Position numbers and translations under genes: made by a program | Part shown: one piece after another, positions 54,624-64,000 of the stretch | Layout of the letters: each line of letters opens with the position of its first letter | Numbering within the stretch: the stretch's first letter is position 1 | NCBI RefSeq assembly: GCF_013346665.1 | Contig: NZ_JABVBB010000021.1 | Location: forward strand, 248,001-312,000 | Length of the DNA: 64,000 bases | Source of the DNA: Sulfitobacter maritimus | GTDB taxonomy: Bacteria > Pseudomonadota > Alphaproteobacteria > Rhodobacterales > Rhodobacteraceae | Direction: 5' to 3' | The notes under the pieces: generated by a model | Seen by the model: only the letters and a program-made list of their open reading frames with translations | Database searches by the model: none | Told to the model about the DNA's origin: nothing

Positions 54624-55454
54624 ATGGCACGCGCAGTCACTTCGAAACGCAAGATCATCAACACCGCTGCCGCATGGACGGTGGGTCTGCTGATCTTCTT
54701 CCCGATCCTCTGGACGATCCTCACCAGCTTCAAGACCGAGGCCACGGCGATCGCCGATCCACCGGTCTTCATCGGCTTCGAATGGACCTTGGCAAATTAC
54801 GCCACAGTGTTGGAGCGGTCGGACTACGCACGGTTCTTGTGGAACTCCATCATCATCGCCGGCGGCTCGACCATTCTGGGTATTCTGGTCGCCGTTCCCG
54901 CGGCATGGTCCATGGCCTTCGTGCCGTCCAAGCATACCAAGGACATTTTGCTGTGGATGCTCTCGACCAAGATGCTGCCAGCGGTGGGGGTGCTCTACCC
55001 GATCTACTTGATCTTCATCAAACTGGGCCTTCTCGACAGCCGCACTGGTCTGGTGATCGTCCTGATGCTGATGAACCTGCCGATCATCGTCTGGATGCTC
55101 TACACCTACTTCCGCGAAATCCCCGGTGAGATTCTCGAGGCCGCGCGCATGGATGGGGCAAGCCTGAAGGAAGAAATCCTTTACGTGCTGACGCCCATGG
55201 CGGTGCCCGGGATCGCTTCCACGCTGCTTTTGAACTTCATCCTCGCGTGGAACGAGGCCTTCTGGACGCTGAATCTCACGGCGGCAAAGGCCGCGCCGCT
55301 CACGGCCTTCATCGCCAGCTATTCGAGCCCCGAGGGTCTGTTCTACGCCAAGCTCAGCGCAGCATCGACCATGGCCATCGTGCCGATCCTCATCCTCGGC
55401 TGGTTCAGCCAGAAACAACTTGTCAGCGGTCTGACCTTCGGCGCCGTCAAATAG
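54624..55454 (+). CDS. smoG: Polyol ABC transporter permease 2
   Basis: 276 aa MalG-like permease with six helices and the EAA loop [27 protein letters not shown] from the preceding stop region serves as ribosome site, so it is coupled to smoF (10 nt gap). Confidence 0.92.
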   Translation: MARAVTSKRKIINTAAAWTVGLLIFFPILWTILTSFKTEATAIADPPVFIGFEWTLANYATVLERSDYARFLWNSIIIAGGSTILGILVAVPAAWSMAFVPSKHTKDILLWMLSTKMLPAVGVLYPIYLIFIKLGLLDSRTGLVIVLMLMNLPIIVWMLYTYFREIPGEILEAARMDGASLKEEILYVLTPMAVPGIASTLLLNFILAWNEAFWTLNLTAAKAAPLTAFIASYSSPEGLFYAKLSAASTMAIVPILILGWFSQKQLVSGLTFGAVK

Positions 55455-55468
55455 GAGACACGGGAACA

Positions 55469-56473
55469 ATGGGACGTATCACACTGGACAAGGTCTCCAA
55501 GAGTTTCGGCGACGTGGAAGTGATCCCGCCGCTGGACCTGACCATCGAAGACGGCGACTTCACGGTTTTCGTTGGCCCCTCGGGCTGCGGCAAGTCGACC
55601 CTGCTGCGGCTGATCGCGGGGCTGGAAGACACCTCGGGCGGGCATATCCGCATCGACAGCCAAGACGCCACCCATGTGCCCCCGGCGAAACGGGGTCTGG
55701 CGATGGTGTTTCAATCCTACGCGCTCTATCCGCATATGTCGGTGCGCAAGAACATCGCCTTTCCGATGAAAATGGCCGGGGTTTCCGAGGAGGAGCAGAG
55801 GCGCCGCATTGATGCCGCTGCCAAGGCGTTGAACCTCACCGATTACCTTGACCGCCGTCCGGGGCAGCTTTCGGGCGGGCAGCGCCAGCGCGTGGCCATT
55901 GGCCGGGCCATCGTGCGCGAGCCGGCGGCTTTTCTCTTCGACGAGCCTCTGTCGAACCTCGACGCGGCGCTGCGTGTGGGCATGCGGCTGGAGATCAGCG
56001 AGCTGCACAAGCGCCTGCGTACGACGATGATCTATGTGACCCATGATCAGGTTGAGGCGATGACCATGGCCGACAAGATCGTGGTGCTCAGAGCAGGCCA
56101 TATCGAACAGGTCGGCAGTCCGCTGGAACTCTACCGCGCGCCGCGCAACACCTTTGTCGCGGGCTTCATCGGCTCGCCCAAGATGAACCTGATCGAAGGC
56201 CCCGAGGCCGCCAAACATGGCGCCCATACCATCGGCGTCCGGCCTGAGCATATCGACGTGGTCGAAGAGAACGGCATATGGCAAGGCACGGTTGGCGTGG
56301 CCGAACATCTTGGCTCCGACACCTTCTTCCACATCCATAACACCGGCCTTACCGATACCCTGACAGTACGCGCTTTAGGTGAGGTTACGCTCAGCCATGG
56401 CGACACGATCCATCTGTCGCCGCGGGCCGAACAGATCCACAAGTTCGACGCGCAGGGCCTGCGGATCGAATGA
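55469..56473 (+). CDS. smoK: Polyol ABC transporter ATPase (MalK/UgpC type)
   Basis: 334 aa. Walker [11 protein letters not shown]-loop [13 protein letters not shown], signature [14 protein letters not shown], Walker [12 protein letters not shown] and switch H in YVTHDQ. A C-terminal TOBE domain ([11 protein letters not shown]...) is typical of CUT1 importers. The downstream mtlK ATG overlaps its stop. Confidence 0.93.
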   Translation: MGRITLDKVSKSFGDVEVIPPLDLTIEDGDFTVFVGPSGCGKSTLLRLIAGLEDTSGGHIRIDSQDATHVPPAKRGLAMVFQSYALYPHMSVRKNIAFPMKMAGVSEEEQRRRIDAAAKALNLTDYLDRRPGQLSGGQRQRVAIGRAIVREPAAFLFDEPLSNLDAALRVGMRLEISELHKRLRTTMIYVTHDQVEAMTMADKIVVLRAGHIEQVGSPLELYRAPRNTFVAGFIGSPKMNLIEGPEAAKHGAHTIGVRPEHIDVVEENGIWQGTVGVAEHLGSDTFFHIHNTGLTDTLTVRALGEVTLSHGDTIHLSPRAEQIHKFDAQGLRIE

Positions 56474-57972
56474 CGCGATATACCAAAATCTCCGGGTTCG
56501 GGCTGGCTGACATGACGACAGATCTTTCGCTCTCCACGCTTTCGCAACTTCCACAGCGCGTCTCCGTGCCATCTTATGATCGCGCGCAACTGTCGCCGGG
56601 TATCTTGCACATCGGCATGGGGAACTTTCACCGGGCTCATCAAGCGGCCTATCTGGATCGGCTGTTCGATCTAGGCGTGGACCATGACTGGGCCATTGTC
56701 GGGGCTGGTGTCATGCCTTTCGACGCTGAACGACGTGCCATGCTGCAGGCGCAGGACTGGCTGACCACTGTGGTTGAACTAAGCCCCGAGACATACGCCG
56801 CGCGGGTGACGGGCGCGATGATAGACTTCTGCCCGATTGACGCCCAAGCCATCATTCAGCGCATTGCCGATCCCGCGATCCGTATCGTGTCTCTGACAAT
56901 CACCGAAGGCGGCTATTTCATCGACGCGGCGACCGGCGAATTTGACGCAGCCCATCCCGACATTCGCCAAGACGCGGCAGCCCCTGACGATCCAGTAACG
57001 GTCTTTGGCATCTTGCTTGCTGGCCTGCGCCAACGCCGCGAGAGAGGGCATCCGCCGCCCACCATTCTGTCCTGTGACAATATCCCCGAAAACGGCCATG
57101 TCACCCGGCAAGCACTGGCCGGGCTGGCGGGGCTGATCTGTCCTGAGGTGCAGGGGTGGGTCATGGATGAAGTGGCTTTCCCCAACTCTATGGTGGACCG
57201 TATTACCCCAGCCACATCAGCGGCCAAGCGTACCATGGTGGCCGAAACCTTCGGCATAATCGACGCTGCTCCGGTCGTCTGCGAGCCGTTCACCCAGTGG
57301 GTCATGGAGGACAATTTCCCCTTGGGCCGCCCGTCTTTGGAGAAGGTCGGGGTACAGTTCGTCGACGATATCGCCGCCTATGAGACGATGAAGCTGCGGA
57401 TCCTCAACGCCAGCCATGCTGCGCTGTCTTATCCGGCGGCCCTGATGGGACACGACTGTGTGCATGACGCGGTGGCCGATCGGGACATATTTGACTGGGT
57501 GCAACAACTGATGCGCACGGAGGTCATTCCAGTGCTCGCACCGATCCCCGGCGTGGATTACGACCATTACCTCGCAACCTGCCTTGACCGTTTCGCCAAT
57601 CCGGAGGTGCGCGACACCATCGCCCGGCTGTGTCAGGACGGCTCGAACCGCCAGCCAAAGTTCATTCTGCCCACCATCACGGATGCGTTGGCGCAGGGGC
57701 GTCCGCTCGACGGGCTCGCGCTTGAAGTGGCGCTGTGGTGTCGCTATTGCGCCGAGAGTGACGCGCTGGACGATCCGCGTGCCGACCGGCTGCGCGAGGC
57801 CGCGCGCCACGCACAGCAGAGCCCGGCAGGCTTTTTGGCCCTGACCGATGTTTTCGGCACCCTCGGCCAGCAGGATCGATTTGCCCAAGCCTTCGCCCGA
57901 CAGGTCGAAGCGGTCTGGAACGGAGACGCCCGTTCAGTCCTGCGCGGCTTTTTGGACAGGAAAGCAGCCTGA
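56470..57972 (+). CDS. mtlK: Mannitol 2-dehydrogenase (long-chain polyol dehydrogenase)
   Basis: 500 aa (486 if the ATG at 56512 is used, which fits the family N terminus better; the ATG at 56470 overlaps the smoK stop as ATGA). It oxidises D-mannitol to D-fructose with NAD. Motifs: [19 protein letters not shown] (nucleotide-binding start), [28 protein letters not shown], and the catalytic lysine region [13 protein letters not shown]. It is the oxidising enzyme of the operon. Confidence 0.92.
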   Translation: MTRYTKISGFGLADMTTDLSLSTLSQLPQRVSVPSYDRAQLSPGILHIGMGNFHRAHQAAYLDRLFDLGVDHDWAIVGAGVMPFDAERRAMLQAQDWLTTVVELSPETYAARVTGAMIDFCPIDAQAIIQRIADPAIRIVSLTITEGGYFIDAATGEFDAAHPDIRQDAAAPDDPVTVFGILLAGLRQRRERGHPPPTILSCDNIPENGHVTRQALAGLAGLICPEVQGWVMDEVAFPNSMVDRITPATSAAKRTMVAETFGIIDAAPVVCEPFTQWVMEDNFPLGRPSLEKVGVQFVDDIAAYETMKLRILNASHAALSYPAALMGHDCVHDAVADRDIFDWVQQLMRTEVIPVLAPIPGVDYDHYLATCLDRFANPEVRDTIARLCQDGSNRQPKFILPTITDALAQGRPLDGLALEVALWCRYCAESDALDDPRADRLREAARHAQQSPAGFLALTDVFGTLGQQDRFAQAFARQVEAVWNGDARSVLRGFLDRKAA

Positions 57973-57973
57973 T

Positions 57974-58900
57974 ATGATCCTATGTTGCGGAGAAGCGCTG
58001 ATCGACATGATCCCCGCGCCGACGGCAGAGGGGCGCACTGGCTTTGTTCCTCATCCCGGCGGCGCGGTGTTCAACACCGCCATCGCCCTTGGCCGACTGG
58101 GGGCAGCGGCTGGACTGCTCACGGGTCTTTCGACGGATATGTTCGGTGCGCAATTGGCCGAAGCGCTTACCGCCAGCCATGTGGACGCCAGCCTTGCCAT
58201 CCGGGCTGACCGTCCAACGACACTCGCTTTCGTGCAGTTGATCGATTGGCAAGCCCAATACAGCTTTTACGACGAAAATTCAGCCGGACGCATGTTGACC
58301 AGCGCAGACATGCCGGCCCTGCCAGAGCAGATCACGGCTCTCTTCTTCGGTGGCATCAGCCTTGCCTGTGAACCAGCCGCAGATGCCTATGCCGCCCTTC
58401 TGGCGCGCGAGGGCAAGACCCGCGCGGTCATGCTGGACCCGAATATTCGGCCTGGTTTCATCGAGGATGCAGAGCGCTATCGCACCCGGCTGAACGCGAT
58501 GCTGCAAGAGGCTGATATCGTAAAAGTTTCCGACGAAGATCTGGGTTGGATCATCCCAGATGCCCCATCGCTGGCCGAGAAAGTCGCGGTCTTGCGAGAG
58601 CGCGGACCCGCTGTGGTCATCGTGACCCGCGGTGGCGAAGGCGCGACCGGCCATCTCCCCGACGGCACGGAAGTGCAGGTGCCTGCCGAGCGCACGGCGG
58701 TTGTCGATACCGTCGGGGCTGGCGATACATTCAACGCGGGCGTTCTGACAAAGTTGTCGCAGATGGGCCGGTTGACCAAAGACGCGCTGGCCACCCTATC
58801 GGCGTCGGATTTGCAAGAGGCCATGGCCTACGGCGCGAAGGTCGCGGCTGTGACGGTTTCTCGCGTCGGCGCCGATCCCCCTTGGAGCAGCGAGCTGTGA
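57974..58900 (+). CDS. Fructokinase (PfkB family)
   Basis: 308 aa. Start MILCCGEALIDMIP, substrate region HPGGAVFNTAIALGRLG, and the ATP/anion-hole motif DTVGAGDTFNAG place it in PfkB kinases of the fructokinase kind. It starts 1 nt after the mtlK stop, so it would phosphorylate the fructose made by MtlK. R. sphaeroides operons also carry a sorbitol dehydrogenase (smoS); none is present here. Confidence 0.9.
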   Translation: MILCCGEALIDMIPAPTAEGRTGFVPHPGGAVFNTAIALGRLGAAAGLLTGLSTDMFGAQLAEALTASHVDASLAIRADRPTTLAFVQLIDWQAQYSFYDENSAGRMLTSADMPALPEQITALFFGGISLACEPAADAYAALLAREGKTRAVMLDPNIRPGFIEDAERYRTRLNAMLQEADIVKVSDEDLGWIIPDAPSLAEKVAVLRERGPAVVIVTRGGEGATGHLPDGTEVQVPAERTAVVDTVGAGDTFNAGVLTKLSQMGRLTKDALATLSASDLQEAMAYGAKVAAVTVSRVGADPPWSSEL

Positions 58901-58943
58901 TAATCGTTCAACTTAGTTTTCCCTCATTTTTTTGGTGCCAAAA

Positions 58944-58957
58944 TGTTAGCGCTATCA
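58944..58957. promoter_or_regulatory. Operator-like palindrome before zwf
   Basis: TGTTAGCGCTATCA, one mismatch from the palindrome TGTTAGCGCTAACA, a LacI/GntR-gluconate-type operator with central GC. It lies in the only intergenic gap before zwf-edd-eda. It differs from the TTTACGCGCGTAAA site of the polyol operon, so a different regulator is implied. Confidence 0.55.
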
Positions 58958-59067
58958 AGTCTGCGATATTCTGTCCTTCGACAACGAAACGGGCGCAGTA
59001 GCATTTCGGTGACAGCAAAGCGTGTCGTGTCGCTCCGTACCTGCCGTCCACAACAACGGGCATCCTG

Positions 59068-60519
59068 ATGGTATCGCGTGTTATCCCTGTCGACCCGTTT
59101 GACCTCGTCATCTTTGGCGCGACTGGTGATCTTGCGCGCCGCAAGATTATTCCGGGTCTGTTCCATCGTTTCGCCGTCGGGCAGATGCCTGCGGGGGCCC
59201 GTATCATTGGGGCGGCCCGAAGCGAGATGAACCATGAAGCCTTTCTCAAACTGATCGAAGACAGCCTCAAAGAGTTCGTGCCAAAGTCGGCAGAGCAATC
59301 TGCCCAAATCGCCGCGTTCCTCAAGTCCCTACGCTATGTCTGCATCGATGCCACCGGTGAAGCGGGCTGGCGCGAATTGGGCGAACACCTGCGCCCAGAG
59401 ACGGTACGCGCCTTCTACCTTTCCGTCTCGCCCACGCTCTTTGGTGCAATCGCGGATAACCTTAGCACCCATGGGCTTACCACCCCGCAGGCGCGGATCG
59501 TTGTCGAGAAACCCTTTGGCCGCGACCTCGCCTCAGCAAAAGCGCTGAACGCCGACTTGAGCCGCGTCTTTGACGAAGGCCAGATTTACCGGATCGACCA
59601 TTATCTGGGCAAGGAGACCGTGCAGAACCTCATGGTGCTGCGCTTTGCCAATGCGCTTTGGGAGCCGCTGTGGAATTCCACGCATATCGACCATGTGCAG
59701 ATCACCGTGGCCGAAAGTCTCGGTGTCGAAGGCCGGGGCGAATATTATGACCGCTCCGGTGCCATGCGCGATATGGTCCAGAACCACCTGATGCAGCTTT
59801 TGTGCCTCACGGCGATGGAGCCACCCTCCCGGTTCAGGCCCGACGCGGTGCGCGACGAAAAGCTGAAAGTGATCGAGGCCCTTGATCCTGTAGCGCCTGA
59901 CAGTATCGCCCGCGGGCAATACCGCGCCGCCAACGGCGAAGGCGGGTATCGCGATCATGCTGGCGATCCGCAAACGCTGACCGAGAGTTTCATCGCCATG
60001 AAGGTGAACGTCAGCAACTGGCGGTGGGCAGGCACCCCTTTTTACCTGCGCACCGGAAAGAAACTGCGCGCCCGCACGTCTGAGATCGCGATCACCTTCC
60101 GCGATCCTCCGCATATGATCTTCCCGAAGTTGGAAGGCCGTCGCGGCAACGCCCTGATCATTCGGCTGCAACCTGACGAAGGCATCACCCTGCGCACCAC
60201 GATCAAAGAGCCGGGCCCCGGCGGCATGCGCGTGGTCGAGGCCGCGCTCGACCTGACCTTTGCCGACGCCCATGGCCCCGATGTCGAAGCCCAAGATGCC
60301 TACGAGCGGCTGGTGATGGAAGTCATTCGCGGCGACCAGACCCTGTTTATGCGCGGCGACGAGGTCGAGGCCGCATGGGCTTGGGTCGATCCGATCATTC
60401 GCGGCTGGGAAGAGACGCGCGAAAGGCCCGCCCTCTATGACGCGGGGAGCGCCGGGCCAGAAGACGCGCTGATGCTTCTGCACCGCGACGGGCGGCGTTG
60501 GCGCGATCTTGAGCCATGA
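59068..60519 (+). CDS. zwf: Glucose-6-phosphate 1-dehydrogenase
   Basis: 483 aa. Nucleotide motif IFGATGDLARRK (about 16-27) and active-site signature RIDHYLGKETVQNLM; EKPFGRDL precedes it. It oxidises glucose-6-phosphate to 6-phosphogluconolactone. No strong ribosome site is seen before the ATG. Confidence 0.96.
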   Translation: MVSRVIPVDPFDLVIFGATGDLARRKIIPGLFHRFAVGQMPAGARIIGAARSEMNHEAFLKLIEDSLKEFVPKSAEQSAQIAAFLKSLRYVCIDATGEAGWRELGEHLRPETVRAFYLSVSPTLFGAIADNLSTHGLTTPQARIVVEKPFGRDLASAKALNADLSRVFDEGQIYRIDHYLGKETVQNLMVLRFANALWEPLWNSTHIDHVQITVAESLGVEGRGEYYDRSGAMRDMVQNHLMQLLCLTAMEPPSRFRPDAVRDEKLKVIEALDPVAPDSIARGQYRAANGEGGYRDHAGDPQTLTESFIAMKVNVSNWRWAGTPFYLRTGKKLRARTSEIAITFRDPPHMIFPKLEGRRGNALIIRLQPDEGITLRTTIKEPGPGGMRVVEAALDLTFADAHGPDVEAQDAYERLVMEVIRGDQTLFMRGDEVEAAWAWVDPIIRGWEETRERPALYDAGSAGPEDALMLLHRDGRRWRDLEP

Positions 60520-60590
60520 GCACGCGTCCGCCGCAACCATCACGCCCGGCGCCCTGCCCCTGCACGCGCGCCGACGGAAAGGAGACCTAA
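60516..60590 (+). CDS. Tiny ORF filling the zwf-edd gap (24 aa, doubtful)
   Basis: The ATG overlaps the zwf stop (ATGA) and the TAA ends 1 nt before the edd ATG, so it exactly fills the place where pgl often sits. The product is Pro/Arg/Cys-rich with no known fold. It may be a chance frame, a translational bridge, or a deletion scar. Confidence 0.25.
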   Translation: MSTRPPQPSRPAPCPCTRADGKET

Positions 60591-60591
60591 G

Positions 60592-62403
60592 ATGACCACC
60601 ATGAACGACACCGTGAAACGGGTGACCGACCGGGTAATCGCCCGCAGCGAAGCCTGCCGCAGCGCCTATCTGGCCCGAATGGAAACGGCCCGCGCGAAAG
60701 GCCCCGCCCGCGCGCATCTGTCCTGTAGCGGACAGGCCCATGCCTATGCCGCCTCCGGCCCCGACAAGGACCGCCTGGCCACCACCAGCGCCGGCAACCT
60801 CGGGATTGTCACCGCTTATAACGACATACTTTCGGCCCATCAGCCGTTTGAGCGCTACCCGGAGCTGATCCGCGCAGCGGCCCGCGAAATAGGCGGCACG
60901 GCGCAGGTTGCAGGTGGGGTGCCGGCCATGTGCGATGGGGTCACGCAGGGCGAGGCCGGGATGGAACTGTCGCTGTTTTCGCGCGACGTGATCGCGCTGG
61001 CCGCCTCTGTGGCGCTCAGTCACAACACCTTCGACGCAGCTGTGTTTCTAGGCGTCTGCGACAAGATCGTGCCGGGCCTGGTGATCGCGGCGCAGGCTTT
61101 CGGCCATCTGCCCGCGGTCTTCATGCCAGCGGGGCCGATGAAAAGCGGCTTGTCCAATGACGAGAAGGCCAAGGTCCGTCAGCAGTTCGCGGCTGGGGAA
61201 GTGGGCCGCGAGGCGCTGATGGCCGCCGAAATGGCCGCCTATCACGGTCCGGGCACCTGCACCTTTTACGGCACGGCCAACACCAACCAGATGCTGATGG
61301 AATTCATGGGGCTGCATCTGCCCGGCGCCAGCTTCGTCCCGCCCAGTTCTGGTCTGCGCGAAGCGCTGACCCGCGAAGGCGCCAAACGCGCGCTGCGCCT
61401 TAGCGCGCTCGGCAATGAGTACACCCCGGTCTGCGATATTCTGGACGAGCGCGCCTTTGTGAACGGAATCATTGGGCTCAATGCCACCGGCGGCTCCACA
61501 AATCTGCTGATCCACCTGATCGCCATGGCCCGCGCGGGCGGAATCATCCTCGACTGGGAAGACTTCTCCGAGCTTAGCGACATCACGCCCCTGATGGCGC
61601 GCGTCTATCCCAACGGTCTGGCCGATGTGAACCACTTTCACGCAGCGGGTGGGCTCGGCTACATGATCGGAGATCTGCTGGGCGCGGGTCTACTGCACCC
61701 AGACACCAAGACAGTCGCCGGAGAAGGGTTGGAACATTACACCAAAGATCCCGTCTTTGCCGAAGATAAGCTGGAGTGGCGCAGGGGCGCGAGCGAAAGC
61801 CTGAACGACAAGATCCTGCGTCCAGCCCGCGACCCGTTTCAAAGCTCCGGGGGGCTCAAGCGTCTCTCCGGCTCACTTGGCACCGGCGTGATCAAAGTCT
61901 CAGCCGTGGCTCAAGAACACCGTATTGTCGAAGCACCTGTGCGGGTGTTCCATGATCAGGATGCGGTGAAAACTGCCTTCAAAGCGGGCGAGTTGACTGG
62001 CGATCTGAACGTCGTCGTGCGCTTTCAGGGGCCCAAGGCCAACGGCATGCCCGAATTGCACAGCCTCACGCCGCTCCTGTCGATCTTGCAGGGGCGTGGG
62101 CAGAAGGTGGCTCTTGTCACCGACGGGCGCATGTCCGGCGCGTCCGGCAAAGTGCCTGCGGCCATTCATGTCTGTCCGGAGGCAGTAGACGGCGGGCCAA
62201 TCGCGCAGCTTCAGGATGGCGACCGGCTGCGGGTCGACGCTGAGCAAGGCACGCTCGACATCCTGACAGATGGGGTTTTGCAACGGCCTGTCCCGACGGC
62301 TGACCTCTCCGCCAGTGCGACCGGGACGGGCCGCGAGCTTTTTGCAACATTCCGCGCCACGGTGGGCTCTGCCACCACCGGTGCTACCATATTCGGAGGT
62401 TAG
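60592..62403 (+). CDS. edd: 6-phosphogluconate dehydratase
   Basis: 603 aa IlvD/Edd family Fe-S enzyme: [49 protein letters not shown] and [16 protein letters not shown] carry the cluster cysteines. It makes KDPG in the Entner-Doudoroff pathway. AAGGAG lies 7 nt before the ATG. Confidence 0.96.
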   Translation: MTTMNDTVKRVTDRVIARSEACRSAYLARMETARAKGPARAHLSCSGQAHAYAASGPDKDRLATTSAGNLGIVTAYNDILSAHQPFERYPELIRAAAREIGGTAQVAGGVPAMCDGVTQGEAGMELSLFSRDVIALAASVALSHNTFDAAVFLGVCDKIVPGLVIAAQAFGHLPAVFMPAGPMKSGLSNDEKAKVRQQFAAGEVGREALMAAEMAAYHGPGTCTFYGTANTNQMLMEFMGLHLPGASFVPPSSGLREALTREGAKRALRLSALGNEYTPVCDILDERAFVNGIIGLNATGGSTNLLIHLIAMARAGGIILDWEDFSELSDITPLMARVYPNGLADVNHFHAAGGLGYMIGDLLGAGLLHPDTKTVAGEGLEHYTKDPVFAEDKLEWRRGASESLNDKILRPARDPFQSSGGLKRLSGSLGTGVIKVSAVAQEHRIVEAPVRVFHDQDAVKTAFKAGELTGDLNVVVRFQGPKANGMPELHSLTPLLSILQGRGQKVALVTDGRMSGASGKVPAAIHVCPEAVDGGPIAQLQDGDRLRVDAEQGTLDILTDGVLQRPVPTADLSASATGTGRELFATFRATVGSATTGATIFGG

Positions 62404-62407
62404 ACCC

Positions 62408-63076
62408 ATGACCTTGTCCCCCACAGAGGCAAGCCGGCACATGCGCGAGATCTGCGGCTTGGCACCGATTGTTCCGGTGCTGGTCGTTGAGGATGCAACA
62501 ACCGCGCGCCCCATGGCTGAGGCCTTGGTGGCTGGTGGCCTGCCGGTGCTTGAAGTCACGTTGCGAACACCGGCAGCATTGGACGCGATCCGCGCCATGC
62601 GCGAGGTCGCAGGTGGACATGTCGGGGCCGGAACCCTGATCACGCCAGAGGACGTGCGCGCAGCCAAGGCGGCGGGCGCGAGCTTTGGTGTGTCGCCCGG
62701 TGCCACAGACGACCTTCTGGCCGCCTGCGCGGCAGAAGGCCTGCCGCTTTTGCCCGGTGCCGCCACTGCCAGCGAAGCGATGCGGCTCTTGGTGCGCGGA
62801 TACGACATGCAGAAGTTTTTCCCTGCCGAAGCCTCCGGCGGCGCACCAGCCCTTAAGGCCATTGGCGCCCCCCTACCCCAAATCGCCTTTTGCCCCACCG
62901 GCGGGATCGGACTGGAGAAGGCAACAGGCTATCTGTCACTGCCGAATGTGCGCTGTGTTGGGGGAAGCTGGGTCGCGCCAGCGGCGCTTGTCAGCGCGCG
63001 GGATTGGGCCGGGATCGAGGCCCTCGCCCGCGACGCTGCAGGGCTGGGGGCGCGGTCTGATTGTGTAGAGAGCTAA
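62408..63076 (+). CDS. eda: KDPG/KHG aldolase
   Basis: 222 aa. IVPVLVVEDATTARPMAEAL, the catalytic glutamate in LEVTLRTPAAL, and the Schiff-base lysine in MQKFFPAEASGG are all present. It cleaves KDPG to pyruvate and glyceraldehyde-3-phosphate. GGAGG lies 8 nt before the ATG and 4 nt separate it from edd. Confidence 0.96.
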   Translation: MTLSPTEASRHMREICGLAPIVPVLVVEDATTARPMAEALVAGGLPVLEVTLRTPAALDAIRAMREVAGGHVGAGTLITPEDVRAAKAAGASFGVSPGATDDLLAACAAEGLPLLPGAATASEAMRLLVRGYDMQKFFPAEASGGAPALKAIGAPLPQIAFCPTGGIGLEKATGYLSLPNVRCVGGSWVAPAALVSARDWAGIEALARDAAGLGARSDCVES

Positions 63077-63200
63077 GATCGGCAGTCTGTATGACCGATA
63101 TGACTTTCAACGCTTTAGGCCAACCACAACAAAGATCGGGAAACCCCGTTCCTTTTGTTCAATTTACGCGTTCCCATCCGCGCCTTCGCGGTTGCGGGTT

Positions 63201-63623
63201 TCAACCGACGCGCTGCCCGTCGGCGTCAATCAACAGCGTGCCATCCTCTTTTGACATCGGACCGGGTGGCAGGTGGTCGAGAAGCTCCAGCACGGTCTCG
63301 CTCGGGCGGCACAGCCGCACGCCCTTGGGCGCGCAGACAATGGGACGGTTGACCAGAACCGGATGCTCCAACATGGCCGCGAGCAGCGTTTCGTCATCGA
63401 CAGACGGATCAAGCAGCCCCAGTTCCTCCGCCGGTGATTTCGTCGTCCGCAGAGCACTGCGGGGCGTCAGGCCAGCGGCCGCGAAGAGCCCCAGAAGCTG
63501 CGGGCGGGTCCAGCCAGTTTTCAGGTAGTCGATGACCACTGGCGTCTCGCCCGATGCCTCAATGATCGCCAGCACATTGCGCGAGGTGCCGCAGTGGGGG
63601 TTGTGGTGGATCACGATGCTCAT
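63201..63623 (-). CDS. arsC: Arsenate reductase, glutaredoxin-dependent type
   Basis: 140 aa. The catalytic cysteine is C11 in [10 protein letters not shown], with the family arginine region [16 protein letters not shown]. It reduces arsenate to arsenite. Its ATG overlaps the stop of the upstream exporter gene (ATGA), so both form one operon. Confidence 0.94.
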   Translation of the reverse strand: MSIVIHHNPHCGTSRNVLAIIEASGETPVVIDYLKTGWTRPQLLGLFAAAGLTPRSALRTTKSPAEELGLLDPSVDDETLLAAMLEHPVLVNRPIVCAPKGVRLCRPSETVLELLDHLPPGPMSKEDGTLLIDADGQRVG

Positions 63624-64000
63624 GCAGCACTCCCTTCCCTAGGAAACCAATGTTGTGTCCGGTTCGCAAATGCGACGAGAGAAAGCATCACCGGCACTTC
63701 CACCAGAACGCCGACGACAGTCGCCAAGGCAGCCCCCGACCCCAGCCCGAACAAGCTAATTGCAACGGCAACCGACAGCTCAAAGAAATTGGACGTACCG
63801 ATCAGGGCGCAGGGTGCGGCTACGTTGAACGGAATGCGCCATGCCCGCGCCGCAGCATAGGCCAGAAAGAAGATGCCGTAGGACTGGATCAGCAGCGGCA
63901 CGGCGATCAGCACGATGACCAAGGGACGGTCCAAAATGACCTCGCCCTGAAACCCGAACAGCAGCACCACCGTCACCAACAGCCCGATGATCGAGAACGG
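63620..64000 (-). CDS. Arsenite efflux transporter, ACR3 family (3-prime part; runs off right edge)
   Basis: The C-terminal 126 codons of a membrane carrier, open to the window edge. The ACR3 signature is [20 protein letters not shown]; the last helices and a short tail ([14 protein letters not shown]) follow. It exports arsenite made by the coupled arsC. Confidence 0.9.
   Translation of the reverse strand, partial: PFSIIGLLVTVVLLFGFQGEVILDRPLVIVLIAVPLLIQSYGIFFLAYAAARAWRIPFNVAAPCALIGTSNFFELSVAVAISLFGLGSGAALATVVGVLVEVPVMLSLVAFANRTQHWFPREGSAA

Noticed and set aside
55343..56338. 331-codon minus-strand ORF
   Set aside because: Antisense shadow of the smoK ATPase gene.
59533..61023. 496-codon minus-strand ORF
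   Set aside because: Antisense shadow of zwf and edd in high-GC sequence.

Overview
This 64 kb window is chromosomal DNA from an alphaproteobacterium. It is most likely a marine member of the Roseobacter group (Rhodobacteraceae); the genus cannot be set from the sequence alone. The evidence is a DMSP demethylase gene (dmdA) next to acuI, a trgA-trgB-cysK tellurite locus of the Rhodobacter sphaeroides kind, a circularly permuted two-piece tmRNA gene, an F1-ATPase zeta inhibitor (DUF1476), separate corrinoid and homocysteine methyltransferase proteins, and an smo/mtlK polyol operon. Most of the window is ordinary core genome with tight operons and many 1-4 base gene overlaps.

Layout. 1-900: the edge of a mechanosensitive channel gene. 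0.9-6.3 kb (minus): trgA-trgB-cysK, a cyclopropane synthase and a photolyase. 6.3-12.1 kb (minus): a class V aminotransferase, a BCCT carrier, a HIT protein, acuI and dmdA, which form a DMSP neighbourhood. 12.2-14.5 kb: a DUF2182/DUF1326 pair facing a FadR-type regulator, with two operator-like sites between them. 14.6-14.9 kb (minus): ssrA, with a readable tag and promoter.

15.1-21.7 kb is the most unusual block. It holds a type I secretion pair (HlyD plus ABC), a 2OG-Fe(II) oxygenase, two overlapping genes for small HExxH metallopeptidases, and a 207-residue protein made of a 44-residue leader and 54 tandem (D/N)EG tripeptides. I read it as a candidate modified-and-secreted acidic repeat-peptide system. 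It is flanked by two long intergenic stretches.

22.5-31.6 kb: chrA, sspB, fumC with three small genes, fructose-bisphosphate aldolase, a P450/hydrolase pair, ccdA, and a tusA gene tandemly triplicated with an exact 229 bp period. 31.7-38.8 kb: RNase E with a large acidic insertion, a lipoprotein, and a DctB/DctD pair whose DctD has lost the sigma-54 contact loop. 38.8-40.5 kb: purC-purS-purQ. 40.7-50.8 kb: zeta inhibitor, MprF-like protein, homocysteine methyltransferase, radical SAM protein, corrinoid protein plus DUF1638, sufE, lipoprotein, rnd, purM-purN.

50.9-58.9 kb: a CAU tRNA, then a LacI regulator and the polyol operon smoEFGK-mtlK-fructokinase, with the same palindrome in front of both transcription units. 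59.1-63.1 kb: zwf-edd-eda (Entner-Doudoroff), with no 6-phosphogluconolactonase gene in the cluster. 63.2-64 kb (minus): arsC and the end of an ACR3-type arsenite exporter. The sugar half works as a unit: polyols are imported, oxidised to fructose and phosphorylated, and hexose phosphates pass through the Entner-Doudoroff genes.
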